A stretch of 64,000 nucleotides of DNA from Amanita rubescens (lineage: Eukaryota; Basidiomycota; Agaricomycetes; Agaricales; Amanitaceae), in the NCBI GenBank assembly GCA_015039365.1, contig WION01000003.1:744001-808000 (forward strand), read 5' to 3'. Shown here piece after piece: positions 9,790 to 21,124 of the stretch. The position numbers and the translations under genes are program-made. Positions within the stretch are counted from its first letter, which is position 1, and each line of letters begins with the position of its first letter. Below the pieces are notes generated by a model. The model had not been told where the DNA came from, did no database searches, and worked only from the letters and a program-made list of their open reading frames with translations.

Positions 9790-12700
9790 TCACGTCGACT
9801 GTTGCCAGGCGACGTCCTCCGCCGCCAATTCCCGTACACGATGGTATACATCATTTAGGTCATAATCGCCAAGCTTGTCGCGTTCAAAATCGTAATCCTG
9901 ACCGATCGCTTCCAATTGCTCCGCTGACATCCCCGGCCGACGTGATGCAATTTCAGCCTCGGAAGGTGTTATCAGAGCCTCGTCGGGCGTCACGCTGGGT
10001 GTTCCCCCTTCCCCTTCACGTAGCGTTGCACTAAGCGTAGCGTACAATGCCGTATTTCGATATCGCTCGGTTAGTGCGCCTGTCCGAGATATTGGTTGTC
10101 TTGCGTATGGAATCCCAGCTGACCAGCTCATTAGTTTAGTTTATTCCATATGAATAACATAACTTACTCATCCTGGATATAGACGCGTCGCCAAATAGTC
10201 CGGAATGCAGATTCACGTCGTGCTTCGGGAATGGTTTTTCGCTACGATCATGTCAATCCATGCATCTGACAGGGCTGAACAAGACTTACTCGCGATCGAG
10301 TTAGCAAGTGCAGTGCGATTGAGTAATCATCCACAGAATTGGTGTTGTCCTTCAGCGTTAGCACATCCACTAGATCCTCCGCAGATAGTACTTTTCCTTG
10401 GAGAAGTTGGCGCACACTGTCCCTGAAAATCTACGCCGCTCAGCGTAAAGCGGACAGATTTTTCATACAATAGCCACACCTTTAGGAACGATGTTCGGTC
10501 GATCAGTGAAGTTGCCTTGGCCTTCACAATCATCTCAACCTGGTTTTCTAAAGATTGACGTCCTCGGGCAGATTCCAACGCCGTCCTCAAGCTTTGTACA
10601 AGAGTCTCGTGAACGCTTACAAAATCGAGGCCATCGTGAAATGCTAATACCGCACACGTTTAGGAAAGAGCTGTGAATAAAGAAATACCTTACCGTCAAG
10701 AGGTCCATCTTCCAGTTCCTTGTCTTCATACATTTGGGCCAGATGAGACAGCTTGCCGATGCTTAACATAAGCTATAGGCCACAGATTAACAACATACTC
10801 ATGGAATCGTAGGGTAGGCTTACATGAGCCACTTCAAGATTATTGCTCTTTTCCGATTCTGCCAATAAGGATGCCGCGCTTGTGCCGTACCGTTCCTTCC
10901 CCATATCGTCCAACCATGAGATAGTGTTATTGGGATTATCAACAAAGAACCTGTCCATATACTCCCCGCTGATCTCTTCCTGGGCGAACATGACCCGGAG
11001 CTCGCCTATTACGTATTAATGATGGCGGCGCAATGCATCTTACTGATTACGCACCATGTTGGATGTACCACTTGTACAACTCTTGCGCAAACTCATACTG
11101 GAAACGAGCCAAGTAGCTTTGTATTCTGCCGATGTTAGGATTTTCTTCTGGAGGATAGATAGTATCTCGATTGCAGAGCGCTGCAAGGCTGCTGAAATCT
11201 CTGTATTTCTCGGCCAGCGAAAAGGCGGCTTCAGAGTACCCAGTCCTTCCTGCTTACAGTGATTAGAAGTAGGGAAACAAAGAAAGGATAACTTACGAAG
11301 TGTTTCAAGAACTTCAGGGCGAAGAAGAGCAAATTTCTGTGAAAGCTCCTCTTTATCGGTGCTCGTTCCCGATTCATTAGTCGCAACGGGACTAGGATTG
11401 AAAATAGTCTCATGATTGCAATTGATAATCAGAACAATCTCACCTGCCAAGCCAATCCAGTCGCTCCTGTATACAAGCGAAAAGAACTTCTGCTAATTCT
11501 GGTAACTGCGAATTAGGTTCCTTTTCCGTGTTTGGCAGTGAACCATCGGACAGGGGTTGATCCACCACTTTGGTGGTGGCATCGAAGAGACCAAGCACGG
11601 CATCAATGACAGCAGGCCGACTTGTCCACGGTTTGATCATCGGCTGCTGAACACCGTAAACACCCATGTTATATTCTCGATAATCCAATGGCGATCGAAG
11701 CAAGATCTTGTTATTAAAATTAGCAAATGATACTTTTAGCGGTGACGTAACTCACAAGCAGAATTTGATTCGTCTCCGGCAATAACTGTTCCAAACGGAT
11801 CCCAGATTCTGCAGGAGCTCGCATTGCCACCTCTGTGACTTTTTTAATGAGTTTGCCCACTTCGCTTACTCTCGACCGGAAGAAGGCTCGCATTACATCT
11901 TCGTGATGCACGTCACCTATTTCCTCCATGTACGTCTGAACAGTGTCGCTCAAAACACTGTGTGTAGGCGAGGACCTGTAGAGCACTCAATAAGGTATCC
12001 GATCATGACATTCTATCGACTCACGCTAGGAATGTATTATACCACAGCCATAATTGACGTGCGGCATATAGTTTCTCGGCGTCAGTTGCGAGTCTCTGTC
12101 GGCACTTCTGCGACATCTAGTAATATATAAGCGCCTATTTTATCACAGAAAATGGTTCCTCGGACCTTGACGAGCACGCCATTGTCATTGATAAAACCAA
12201 TCAACCAGCTTAGCTTCTCTTTGCGAGCAGTCATTTGGGCACTTAGGTCATGATCCTTTTTTACTAAAGCTGGATCTTTGGACATGTCAGTATCGCACTA
12301 TGGCGAGCTGGACGCGGGCGCCAAGCACACCTGATTCCAAAATGGCCCGACTAAGTTGCTCTGCACCTCGCATCAAATGCTCTTCATCAACTTCAGGTGG
12401 GAAACCAAAATGTAGTGGGTTCTACAAGACAATGTTACTTGATGCAATGAATAAAATCTTGGATTCTTACTTCAGATATTGAGCCGTACAGAATGGCTTG
12501 AGTCATGATTGACTTGATGAGATTTGTATGGCCGATTCTTTGATGCTATCAGCATGGATGGAATAAGATCAATGTAATAGATAACACACTGAGGATCAAA
12601 ATTCTGGATTTTGTCAATGTCAATGGATGCCTTCATCATCAAAGTTGCCGTGAGCAGCAGGAACGTGCTATCAGACTGTATAACGCCAACGCCTAGAGTC

Positions 12701-14387
12701 CGGTCCGTAACCGACTTAAGTTCAAGGCGATCACGATATTCCGAATCTGAAAAAAAAAAGTTTACAATAAGATGGATGACACGGCATCCCCCTCACCACG
12801 AGCGCAAAGTGCGACAGCATCCCCAAACTGCACAACGACGATGACGCCTCCGAGAATTAGCTGGATGCGTGGATGCATGGGAGCGCCAGAACTGGATGTC
12901 TATAGATCAGGAGATTGTCAGACCCGTTATTCCCGATCCTACAGGAAGACGTACGCTTTGATACGGGACAGTTATGACTCTGTTCACCTGGAACGCATCA
13001 TCTGCATATGTTAACCTCATTAATGCGTATATACGTCTAACACCAGTCAAGTCCACTGCCATTCGTCCTTCTTCTTCGACGCCGTATGAAACTAAAATGA
13101 TCAGACGACTCTCACTGACACAACAAAGTTCAGCACAGGTGAAGCTGTTCTAAGAAAACTTGGTAAAGCTCACTCATCAATCGCAAGGTCTAATAATTCG
13201 AGATCTAACTCTGTTGGTCGCGTGTTGTCGGAACCCAGAAAAGATTCCAGTGCAGTTGTGAGATGATCAAGTACTGAACGGTCCAATATGAGTTCTTCCC
13301 ACCCTTCTGGATGCATACTCCACTTCTGTACCCGTGTGTCTATGAGTGTCCAGACTTCCCTTCCACCAGATGGAAGTTTGGCTCCTAGAACAATCGAGTT
13401 GATATTGCCTGGTTCAAGTGATTTTTGTGCAGTAGCAGTCGAGAATAAAGAGGGTAGTAAACGCGTAAGCGACATGGATGTGGATGGTTGAGCAAACAAA
13501 TGGTATTTCAGCTGGTCAGGTCCGCTCGATGGTGTTAAATTGATGCAGTACAAGTAGCCATTAGTAGTTGAAGCGATGTAGGTAGTTGACTAACAAATAT
13601 TAGGATTGGTATACGCTCGTGACGTTATTAGCACTCACGTCGGCACGGGTGAAGTTTGTCACCTCCTGGCCTGGGGGCAAGTTAAGGCTTGCAGCGTAAT
13701 AATGGTCACCGCCAGCAAGACCGATGCCGATACTATCCCAAAATCGAATCAATCCAGAAGACGAAATAAGAATCAAGCCTGGTTCACGATTCGGACTATA
13801 GGGAACTAGAGCGTGGAATGGAGGGGCGGTTGTGTTGACGTCAAGGGGACAAGAGAAGATATAACAAGTTGGTACACTTCTGACAGCCTGTGGAAATCAG
13901 ACTCCAGAGATGCTTGCTGAGATGAGCGCTTACTTGCGCGTGCTGCCACACAAAACACGTTTGCACCGAGGCGACAAGCGCGAAGCCGGTCACAGTATCT
14001 ATTTCACCAGTATATGCATCTCTGTAAAAATCTTCTTGTGTTTAATGGTGCCGTTCCCGAAGAATTAGGCGACGTACCAGCATTCCTAAGAATATGCTTC
14101 ACTTCTACGGGCGAGTTGGCATAGAACGACACCGTCAGCTCATCCGATCTTGCAAAGACGGTCTCATGAGATGGTTTTGAGATACTCCTGTCAGATAGGT
14201 TTGACCTCAATTCATCTGTGTCCATCCCCGATGCAATGGAAACGTTTTCCTGGAATGGAGAAGCGCGAACGGGTGTTACTAAACGCGAAGTCGGTTTAGA
14301 TCCAAGCTTGAGTTTTCTCGGAGGCGAGTCTACAGGTCTGCTTCGCGCTGACCTTCGGGGCGTTGCTGCAGGGATCGGAGCGGCCAT
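9790..14387 (-). CDS. NUP133: Nucleoporin NUP133 (Nup107-160/Nup84 complex)
   Basis: Nup133 is a membrane-curvature-sensing scaffold subunit of the nuclear pore Y complex. The start at 14387 gives 'MAAPIPAATPRRSARSRPVD', a disordered basic N-terminus, then an N-terminal beta-propeller: 'FARSDELTVSFYANSPVEVK', 'GLILISSSGLIRFWDSIG', 'STYIASTTNGYLYCINLTPS' and 'SIVLGAKLPSGGREVWTLID'. The second half is the alpha-helical stack: 'KDPALVKKDHDLSAQMTARK' with 'KLSWLIGFINDNGV', 'DRFFVDNPNNTISWLDDMGK' and a C-terminal 'EDVAWQQST' with the stop at 9790-9792. At least a dozen short introns are present. I traced the propeller and C-terminal exons but not every junction between 12.3 and 13.1 kb, so frame integrity there is unverified. 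Confidence 0.82.
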
Positions 14388-14522
14388 GACGACTCGAGCA
14401 ACGCGACTGAGTGAATGAACGCGTTGGACAATGACCTTGCAATTATAACACGACCAAATAATTAGTGTAGGTAATCTATATATAGATATTATGCGTGGTT
14501 GGTTCCGATCTTCGATCATTTA

Positions 14523-15155
14523 CTACTTGCCAACTGCAGAGAATTTTGTTACCGACTTCGTCCCTGGATCTTTCAGGTCAGAAAAAAAACGAGCACCATA
14601 TATGGTTGATATCACCTTCACTTATGGCATGTTTTGCTAGCTCTCCGGGGAGAATGAGGCGCACTGCAGTTTGAATTTCTCGAGAAGAAATCGTTGATTT
14701 CTTCGTATATGTAGCCAACTCTGAAAGTACCCTTTCAACTAAAATGTTCTCGAAATTCATAGCAATACGCACTCGAGGCTTCCGTTGCTATCCGCTCAAA
14801 AATGTCGTTTACGAACGAGTTCAGTATAGCCATTGCTTTATTGGATATTCCAGTATCGGGATGGACTTGCTTGAGAACTAAAGCTAATTTAAAAAAAGTA
14901 ATTAAAGGCAGCTGACACCACACCTTTGTAGATATAGGAACTGTATGTCTCTTTTCGGGCTTTGCGACGCTTTTTCTTCTCATTCTCGGGGGCGGCATTC
15001 GATGACCTTGGAGTCTTAGAGGCCTTGGAAGGTTTGGATTCGTCTACGCCATCCGAAACCTTGGATACCGGTGCCTTGCTAGCAACTGCAGTAGACTAAG
15101 GGAGCAGTTACTATCTGAGAGATGAGGATGCCATGGTACAGACCTTTTGAACCAT
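14523..15155 (-). CDS. HTB1: Histone H2B
   Basis: Core histone of the nucleosome. The start at 15155 codes 'MVQK', then after a 47-50 nt intron a Lys/Ala/Ser/Pro-rich tail with '[18 protein letters not shown]', the fold '[20 protein letters not shown]' and '[15 protein letters not shown]', then '[20 protein letters not shown]' and the C-terminal '[13 protein letters not shown]' (stop 14523-14525). Several introns interrupt the gene, normal for basidiomycete histones. The H2B ubiquitylation lysine context (VTKFSA) is intact. No H2A gene lies divergently upstream, although this is a common arrangement; instead an orphan exon is found there. Confidence 0.95.
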
Positions 15156-15193
15156 GAGAGGTACGCGTGAGCGACAGTGGCGCGCGCGAACGG

Positions 15194-15202
15194 CTTATAT
15201 TA
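15194..15202 (-). promoter_or_regulatory. TATA-like element of histone H2B
   Basis: Minus-strand TAATATAAG about 40 bp upstream of the H2B ATG, within a sequence otherwise rich in CG. Position and sequence fit a TATA box; transcription start unknown. Confidence 0.5.
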
Positions 15203-15322
15203 GCACGCGTCACATTTACGGCATCCCCCCTGGGCCCAGGCTTGTGGCACAAGTGAGTATATATACTGCTCGCAGCTCTGCCCGGTATTATGAGGGTATA
15301 CTAGATATCAACGCGTCAAGTT

Positions 15323-15561
15323 CTAATCAATATTCCTAAGCTCACGCATGGCCTTGATCCACTCCTGAAGCTCGTTACGATCTCTTCCCTCTTTTGCACT
15401 TTCTTTTCAATTCATCCCAATTTTCCAGTTCGTCCTTCAGGTCCCGAAAGTAATCTTTGTAGAAATTGAATGTTGATTTATCCAATTCCTCTCTTTTATT
15501 TATCACACTCAATTGGATTTCATTCATGCTCTTGGCCACCTTGAGATCTCCCAGCTTCAAT
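15323..15561 (-). pseudogene. Orphan 3' exon of a coiled-coil protein gene
   Basis: A consensus acceptor (CACACAG) at about 15562 opens an exon reading 'LKLGDLKVAKSMNEIQLSVI', 'NKREELDKSTFNFYKDYFRD' and 'LKDELENWDELKRK', highly charged with alpha-helical, coiled-coil-like spacing. A single-base shift near 15385-15395 leads into 'ELQEWIKAMRELRNID' and a stop at 15323-15325. No upstream exon or start codon was found: the next 100 bp run into the 5' region of the serine-protease gene on the other strand. This looks like the tail of a gene whose 5' part was lost in a rearrangement. I do not recognise the family. Confidence 0.4.
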
Positions 15562-15689
15562 CCTGTGTGACAGCTTTGGTAAACGTCACAAGGCTATAGT
15601 TAGACAGCCGGCACTCATTCGCTCGAAGCCCTTAAAAGGATCTCCCTATTCGCGCTTTCCCATCTCTCCCCAACTCATCCATCCCCATC

Positions 15690-17909
15690 GACGAGTTACT
15701 CACTTGCGCTTTCTTACTACCACCTATCGTGAACCAGCTTTCTCCCGTCACGGATCCAGCATATGCGAACAAGAGTGAGTGGCGTCCGTCGTTTCACTTC
15801 GTTACGAGTGCTGAGTGTTTCCCGCAGAGATCGCCGACCTGAGCGAGGAGGAGCTCATTCGCCTCGGGTTTCTGGGTGAAGGTGAGCTTATTCGTCGTTA
15901 CACACGTCCATCTCTCACTCATTATTGCCCGTCCATCTTGTAGGTGTTGCTCCTGGTATCCAGGATCTTGTCAAGAAGGCGAAGGCCAACCCCAAGTACC
16001 TAGGCTGTAAGTCTTCTGTCTTCTTTTCTGCGCCTTTCATTTTCCACGTACTCACATCTTCTTGCGTTTCAGCCGTCACCTGCTTCATGGCAGACTGTCT
16101 CACTCGCGTCTACCAGGCTGAGCCTACTGCACAAGGCGGTACTAAGCTGCCCGCTTCTCCTACCTCGCCCACGTTCTCCCCCCTCAGCGATACCGAGACC
16201 CTCTGGTCGAAGCTAAGCAGCAACTCGGACGCCCTCACCGTCGTAGCCCCCGATATGGTCTCGAAATACGAGATACACTTCTACTACCACGGCATCGGGA
16301 ATCTCCAGCTCATGTGGCGTTCGGACCTCGAGACGAATCCCTTCCCCATCCCTGCGCCTGGCACCCGTTTCTTCAAGATCCCGACCAAAACTGTCCCATG
16401 GCGTCTTCGGCACGAAGCTCAACGAGGTGTGGGACGACGTCGCGCCTCAGATCATCGCGTCGATGAAGGATCAGCGGTCTCCAGTACTCGGCGCTGACGA
16501 CGGCTCGCTTCTCGACCGTCGAGGACGGCAAGGAGCCAACTCTCAGCCCCGTCGTCGTATGGATCGCTGTTCGTCCCCAACACCGCCAAGCCTAGGGACG
16601 TTTGCGACGCGACGCCAGACATCCTCCAGATCCTCGCGAAGTTCAATATCACCGACGTCGTCGTCCAGTGGTACGAGGGGTCGGTCGTCAGGTTGGATGG
16701 CCCGCCTCTGATGAGCGTCGTCAAGAACAGCAACGCCAAGTTCGGCCTCAACACTCCGTTCAACACCGGCCAGGGCATCCCCATCGCCAGGCAGTCCGAC
16801 GACGCCCAGGGCACCCTTACGCTCCTATTCAAGGAGGTGCAGACGAGCAGCGGCGATCCCAGCAACAGAGTTCTCGCCCTCACGAACAAACATGTTGCCT
16901 CTCCTCGACACCACCACCGACTACGAGCTCGATGAGGCCGACCCTCAGCACATCCTCGTGTGTGGTGAGCGTCGTCTCGATCTCGCCATCACCGAGATCG
17001 AGAAAGCTGTGGCGAAGGGGTTCCGCGACGCTGTCAGGCTGTTTGAAGAAGTCGAGGAGTTGGAGAAGGCGTTGGTACGGACGAGGAGGACACGCAGGCG
17101 CTGGATCGCAAGAGGAACGCCTTGAAGGAGAAGAACGAGGACCACGCCGGTCTCAAGGAGTTGTTCGACGAAGTCAAAGGCGAGTGGAAAGATTCTAACG
17201 GCCGCAGGTTCGGTATCGTCGATTGGGCCCCCAAGATCGCCGTCAGGGTGGACGAGCGCGAGTACACCCGCGACATCGCTACGTTCGCGGTCGATGATGA
17301 GAAGCTCAAGAACTTTGTGCGCAATAGCGTCGACTTGGGTGCGTTCCGTTCCGTTTCCCCTCCTTCCATTCCAGCCTCGCTTACTGACATTCAACTCTTC
17401 CAGGTAACCAATACACGGCCGGTGAGCTCGAAGACCACTTCTGGCCCCTTCGATGCCGTTCGCAAGGGCAGAAAGATTCCCAGCCAGTCTCCAGCTCCCC
17501 ATCTGTTCCATTCTTCCTCGCCTCCGCGTCCTCAATCCCGACACGATGGACAAGAACGGCAATCCCCTCTACATCGTCGGCAAGTACGGGAACGCGACCA
17601 AGTTTACCTTGGGCCGCTATTCGGGCATGAAGGGCTGGCTATACCTGCACCGAGTTCGGACTCGAGTCCAGGGAGGTCGTCGTATACAACCACAGCAAGA
17701 CCTCGGGCGATTTTTCCGACCACGGTGATTCGGGATCCCTTATCTTCACGGGCGACGGCGACGCGCTCGCCATGCTGCACTCTGGAATGCCTCGAGGCAT
17801 GTATAACCACGTGACGTACGGTACGCCCATGTGGTGGGTCATCAAACAAGTCCGTCTCAAGTACCCCTCCGCCGAGTTCTACGGCATCACTTACACCCTC
17901 GAGGACTGA
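15690..17909 (+). pseudogene. Trypsin-like serine protease family gene, GC-rich, with many frame breaks
   Basis: Chymotrypsin-fold protease candidate. The catalytic triad context is visible: His in 'LALTNKHVAS' (about 16880-16905), Asp in 'YTRDIATFAVD' (about 17260-17290) and Ser in 'HGDSGSLIFTGDGDA' (about 17722-17766), with the C-terminus 'SAEFYGITYTLED' and stop at 17907-17909. Upstream, small exons give 'SPVTDPAYANK', 'IADLSEEELIRLGFLGE' and 'GVAPGIQDLVKKAKANPKYL', joined by introns with good sites. No ATG precedes them in frame. Frame changes occur at about 16395-16397, 16475, 16575-16578, 16903, 17073, 17445-17448, 17475 and 17632-17634. Seven are a one-base gain, mostly in C or G runs, and one is a loss. 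Codons end in G or C far more often than in neighbouring genes. It may be a recently broken, perhaps acquired, family member, or an intact gene in a stretch with poor base calling. Confidence 0.6.
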
Positions 17910-18369
17910 GCTCAAGCACATCCAACCGCCGTCCTCCCACTGTCCTTCCTCCTACGTCTTCTGTTTCTTTCAACTTGTCTTTTCCATCTGCTTCTTGTGT
18001 CGTCGGTTCAGACGCGTGTCTTGTCTCGATTCGCTGCGACAAAACGTTCATCCCTTTTTCCGCACGCGAGCGTGTGTAGCAATATGAGCAGGGAGCGATA
18101 GCTTACCTATCGCGATATGGTAGACACTACCCTTCAGTGTAGTAGTTCCGAGGCCGAGTGTAAACGAAGGCTGAGGTATCTCGTCTAACGTCGATTCAAC
18201 GACACATCGCGGCCCCTTTGCTGCCATCCGATATTCTCAGCGTGCGTGTATTCTATGTGACACTCGTCACTGACGCGCCCTACGAACTAGCAGTCTTTTC
18301 CAACCGAACTTGCCCTTCACGTCCTCGCAGTTCCTTTCTTACAGGTCTATCCAGACCTGCTCTCCCGTC
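17910..18369. other. Spacer between the protease gene and the WD40 fragment
   Basis: About 460 bp with no convincing coding exon. It should contain the protease 3' UTR. A pyrimidine-rich stretch lies at 17936-17990 and the element 'gcgatagcttacctatcgc' at 18092-18111 forms a short inverted repeat (GCGATAG/CTATCGC), possibly a hairpin. Nothing else was seen. Confidence 0.4.
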
Positions 18370-18880
18370 TGTAGGGTATGGAGGGCCTCACAGAAGACCA
18401 GGAACTATGGACTGGGCCTGGCGGCCTTCGCTTTGGCTACGCATCCATACTCAAGTCCATGTCCTTGCCCGTGCTTCTGTGCACGGCCGAATTCAACGTC
18501 GAGCGAAAGAGCCGTGAGAACTGTATGCAGAGCTTGTCGGAGCAACGATACTGGCGCATTGCATGCTCAAAGCACGTGGATTTAGTGCGTAGCGTAGTAG
18601 TACTCGGAGAGAGATTTGTCGTGAGCGGCAGTTATGACAAGACCATCAAGATCTGGTACTGTCGAAGCGGAACCCTTGTGGCTGATTTTGGCCGGAGGGC
18701 ATACTGGGAGAATCCTATACATTGCATTTGACAAGACGAAGGTCATATCGTGCGGGGAAGACTACGTATGCATTTTTTCACCACGGTCTCATCGTTGCTG
18801 TCTCTGACGGTATCTTGTAGCGTATATGCATTTGGATACGAGACTTGTTTCTCGTAACATCAATTGTAGTCTCCTTCATA
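18370..18880 (+). pseudogene. Fragment of a WD40-repeat gene, frame broken
   Basis: The reading from 18378 ('MEGLTEDQELWTGPGGLRFG') leads into one clear WD40 blade: 'HVDLVRSVVVLGERFVVSGS' then 'YDKTIKIWYCRSGTLVADFG'. The next blade continues only after a one-base shift at the CC pair 18692-18693, as 'GGHTGRILYIAFDKTKVISC', an intron, then 'RICIW' and another shift into 'DTRL'. There are no further blades and no plausible stop within a propeller, so at most two of the usual seven blades exist. It is probably a remnant of an F-box/WD40-type gene cut off by rearrangement next to the protease island. Confidence 0.5.
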
Positions 18881-18926
18881 CAGGACGTCCACATTGTCCA
18901 GGATCAGCTTCGCTTGCCGTTCACCT

Positions 18927-20240
18927 CTACGCACTACTCGCAACATCACCGTAGCCTTCCGAAGATGAGTGTTCTTGAGCAGCGTCCTCCGGCCCAGTTG
19001 CTGTTTCAAAACGAAGGGAAACGAGAGGCACAGTCACCACATCTGAAGTTACATGGCCATCGCGATCACGACGAGCTGGGGCGCGGTCATTAAGAAAGAC
19101 CATCATCGAATTAGCGTAGAGCTTGGATAGGAGAATTGCCGGACCGTAAATAGCATTAGGCACCAGGACGGCAAATATGACAGTGATGAGGTTTATTATA
19201 GCTGATTGTCCCACTCAGACGTGACAATACTCTGAGAGAATGTAGTAAAAATACCTGTCAGGGCACCCGTCCCAATTACGAGGTAAACCAAACGGGTTAC
19301 CTTAGATTTCAATTGTTTGGAGAATATTTTATTTCTCTTTAGCTGAGAATGTTTGTCAGTACAAGAGGTGGAAAAAACGGATCAATAGATTAACTACGCA
19401 CAGACCAGACCATGGCACTTGCAATTATGACATCGATCACCAGAGAGATGGATGCCCATGCCTGAAAAGTTGTTCGTCTCAGCCAAACAAGCGTCGTTCG
19501 ATAGGTCGAGTCGCTCACGAGTACGGTATAACCAATGCTACCACTGCCACTACCAGCAATAATATAAAGTGCGGGACCGAAGGTTAACGATGGCGCCATA
19601 ACGATGATGACAATAAGTTCTAATATAATTAACTATAGCAAGAGGGAGGTAGCATTGGAACGGAGTATAATTTCAGACCCTCGTACCATCACAATACACC
19701 ACGAAATATATTTAAGTTTGCCAAGGGCTCGAATACGATGGGCGTACATAGCTTGCGTTAGAAATGCGACTACAAATGTTCAAAAATTTTATCCTTAGTA
19801 ACCTGAAGCCGTTATGACGTACCTATTGCTCCGCATACTGGGATGAGTATCGATAAAAAATCTTTCTCTGGGAGAGTGAAAAAGATACGTCCCAGATCAT
19901 ATACCAATAAGATAGTATAGACTGTCTCCGTCACATAGACAAGGTGTACGACCGTTTTCAATAGCCGCGGATCCTGGGGAAAATATATATAATACAGATC
20001 TGCATTGAAAAGATTGGCAACGCCTCGAAAAGTCGACATGAGAAGACATACAAAATTGCACAGTTAAGACCCCATATAGGAACAGGTTGAACACGTTGCC
20101 AACAAACTGAAGTTGATATTATCTATGCTACCATTTGGTAGAGTAATGAATATGCGGTGCTTACCATTGGCACACCGACAGTGCTGAGGATAGCGTCACG
20201 GTAACTTGTGTATTGGATTCAGAAACAAGAAGTAAGAGAT
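18927..20240 (-). CDS. DUF6534-domain multi-pass membrane protein
   Basis: This is a large Agaricomycete family of seven-helix-like membrane proteins without assigned function. Exons read, from the N-terminus: 'DAILSTVGVPM', 'FVGNVFNLFLYGVLTVQF', 'YLYYIYFPQDPRLLKTVVHL' and 'VYVTETVYTILLVYDLGRIF', several hydrophobic segments ('ASISLVIDVIIASAMVWSV'), then the DUF6534 signature 'IINLITVIFAVLVPNAIYGP' with 'AILLSKLYANSMMVFLNDR', and a hydrophilic tail ending 'SSEGYGDVASSA'. The helix-loop order and the S/KLY-N-L-NDR motif match the family. The intron 3' of 'VQF' and the one after 'VPM' are well defined. The start codon is not clear: no ATG is found directly upstream of 'DAILST', so the first exon may lie near 20240-20290. 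Confidence 0.72.
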
Positions 20241-21124
20241 CTACATGAGGCACACCTTGGGAATACGCTCATGGAGGGGATGCAGCACGATAAATCATGC
20301 TAGGATGTACTATTTATTATATCTACAACCGGGGCGGATATTAACTGGAAGTTGAAACGTTGATTCATGATGCGGAGGCACGGCGCCGTCCAAGCACTGG
20401 TACTAGCATGAGTCAAGAAGCAACGAGCGTCCCGAAAACTCAATGCACAGAAGGCAAAGCGGCAGTGCCATCCGATTGATATACGGATTGCTGTGCGCTC
20501 AGTGCGCTGGCATGATGGAAGGAGGGTTGTGACGTACGAGCAGATCAAGTAGATCGGAACAAGGGTTCGAGAATCCTTCTTATTTATTCCACAGCATTTC
20601 GTGAGGACCCTGTTCGCGCCCGTATTCTGAACATGCATGTGCAAAGAATCCATCATTTCACAAGGAAAGTACCATGGTTTCCCAATGTGCGTATATCAAG
20701 GCCTAATCACCGTCAGCAGTACCACTTCAAAATTTCTGCCTCAAACACGAGCGTCGTCACTTTTTCTAGAGAAACCGTTCGGGGTGCCAGCCGTATCTGT
20801 GATAGTTGCGTTGGACATGTTTTGCATGCTGTTGATCTTCGTTTGCAGTAAAATCGGTTGATTGCGGGGCGGCCTTCATTACCGTCGCAGATGCATTACA
20901 CCGCATGAGATGCTGGTGGACTGAAACAGCCCTGACAAGCGCACGGACATTGGACACAGACAGTCAACCTCAAGTAAGGGGGAAAAAGTACGAAAGGCGG
21001 TCAAACTAGAACCCCGTCTGGCGGGGGCTACTCTCTAAAACCCTCCACTGTTACAGGTTGCAGGTGACATGGCTGGCTCAAGCAAATAGCATTGAAGAGA
21101 TGAACGTGTAACGGATGAGTGTGA
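20241..21124. other. Long intergenic region without a supported gene
   Basis: Nearly 0.9 kb holds only short open frames on both strands, none with a recognisable motif, intron signals or codon bias. The sequence is of average GC. It lies between the DUF6534 gene (start side) and the 3' end of the methyltransferase, so it should contain the DUF6534 promoter. A short G/C inverted motif, 'ccccgtctggcgggg', lies near 21012-21027. Confidence 0.5.

Noticed and set aside
18092..18111. Hairpin as a transcription terminator or element end
   Set aside because: Short inverted repeat only; eukaryotic genes do not use such terminators and no partner repeat was found on the other side of the protease gene.
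20300..20960. Several 60-118 residue open frames in the 20.3-21 kb spacer
   Set aside because: They overlap each other on both strands, with no motif, no splice-site pattern and no codon bias.
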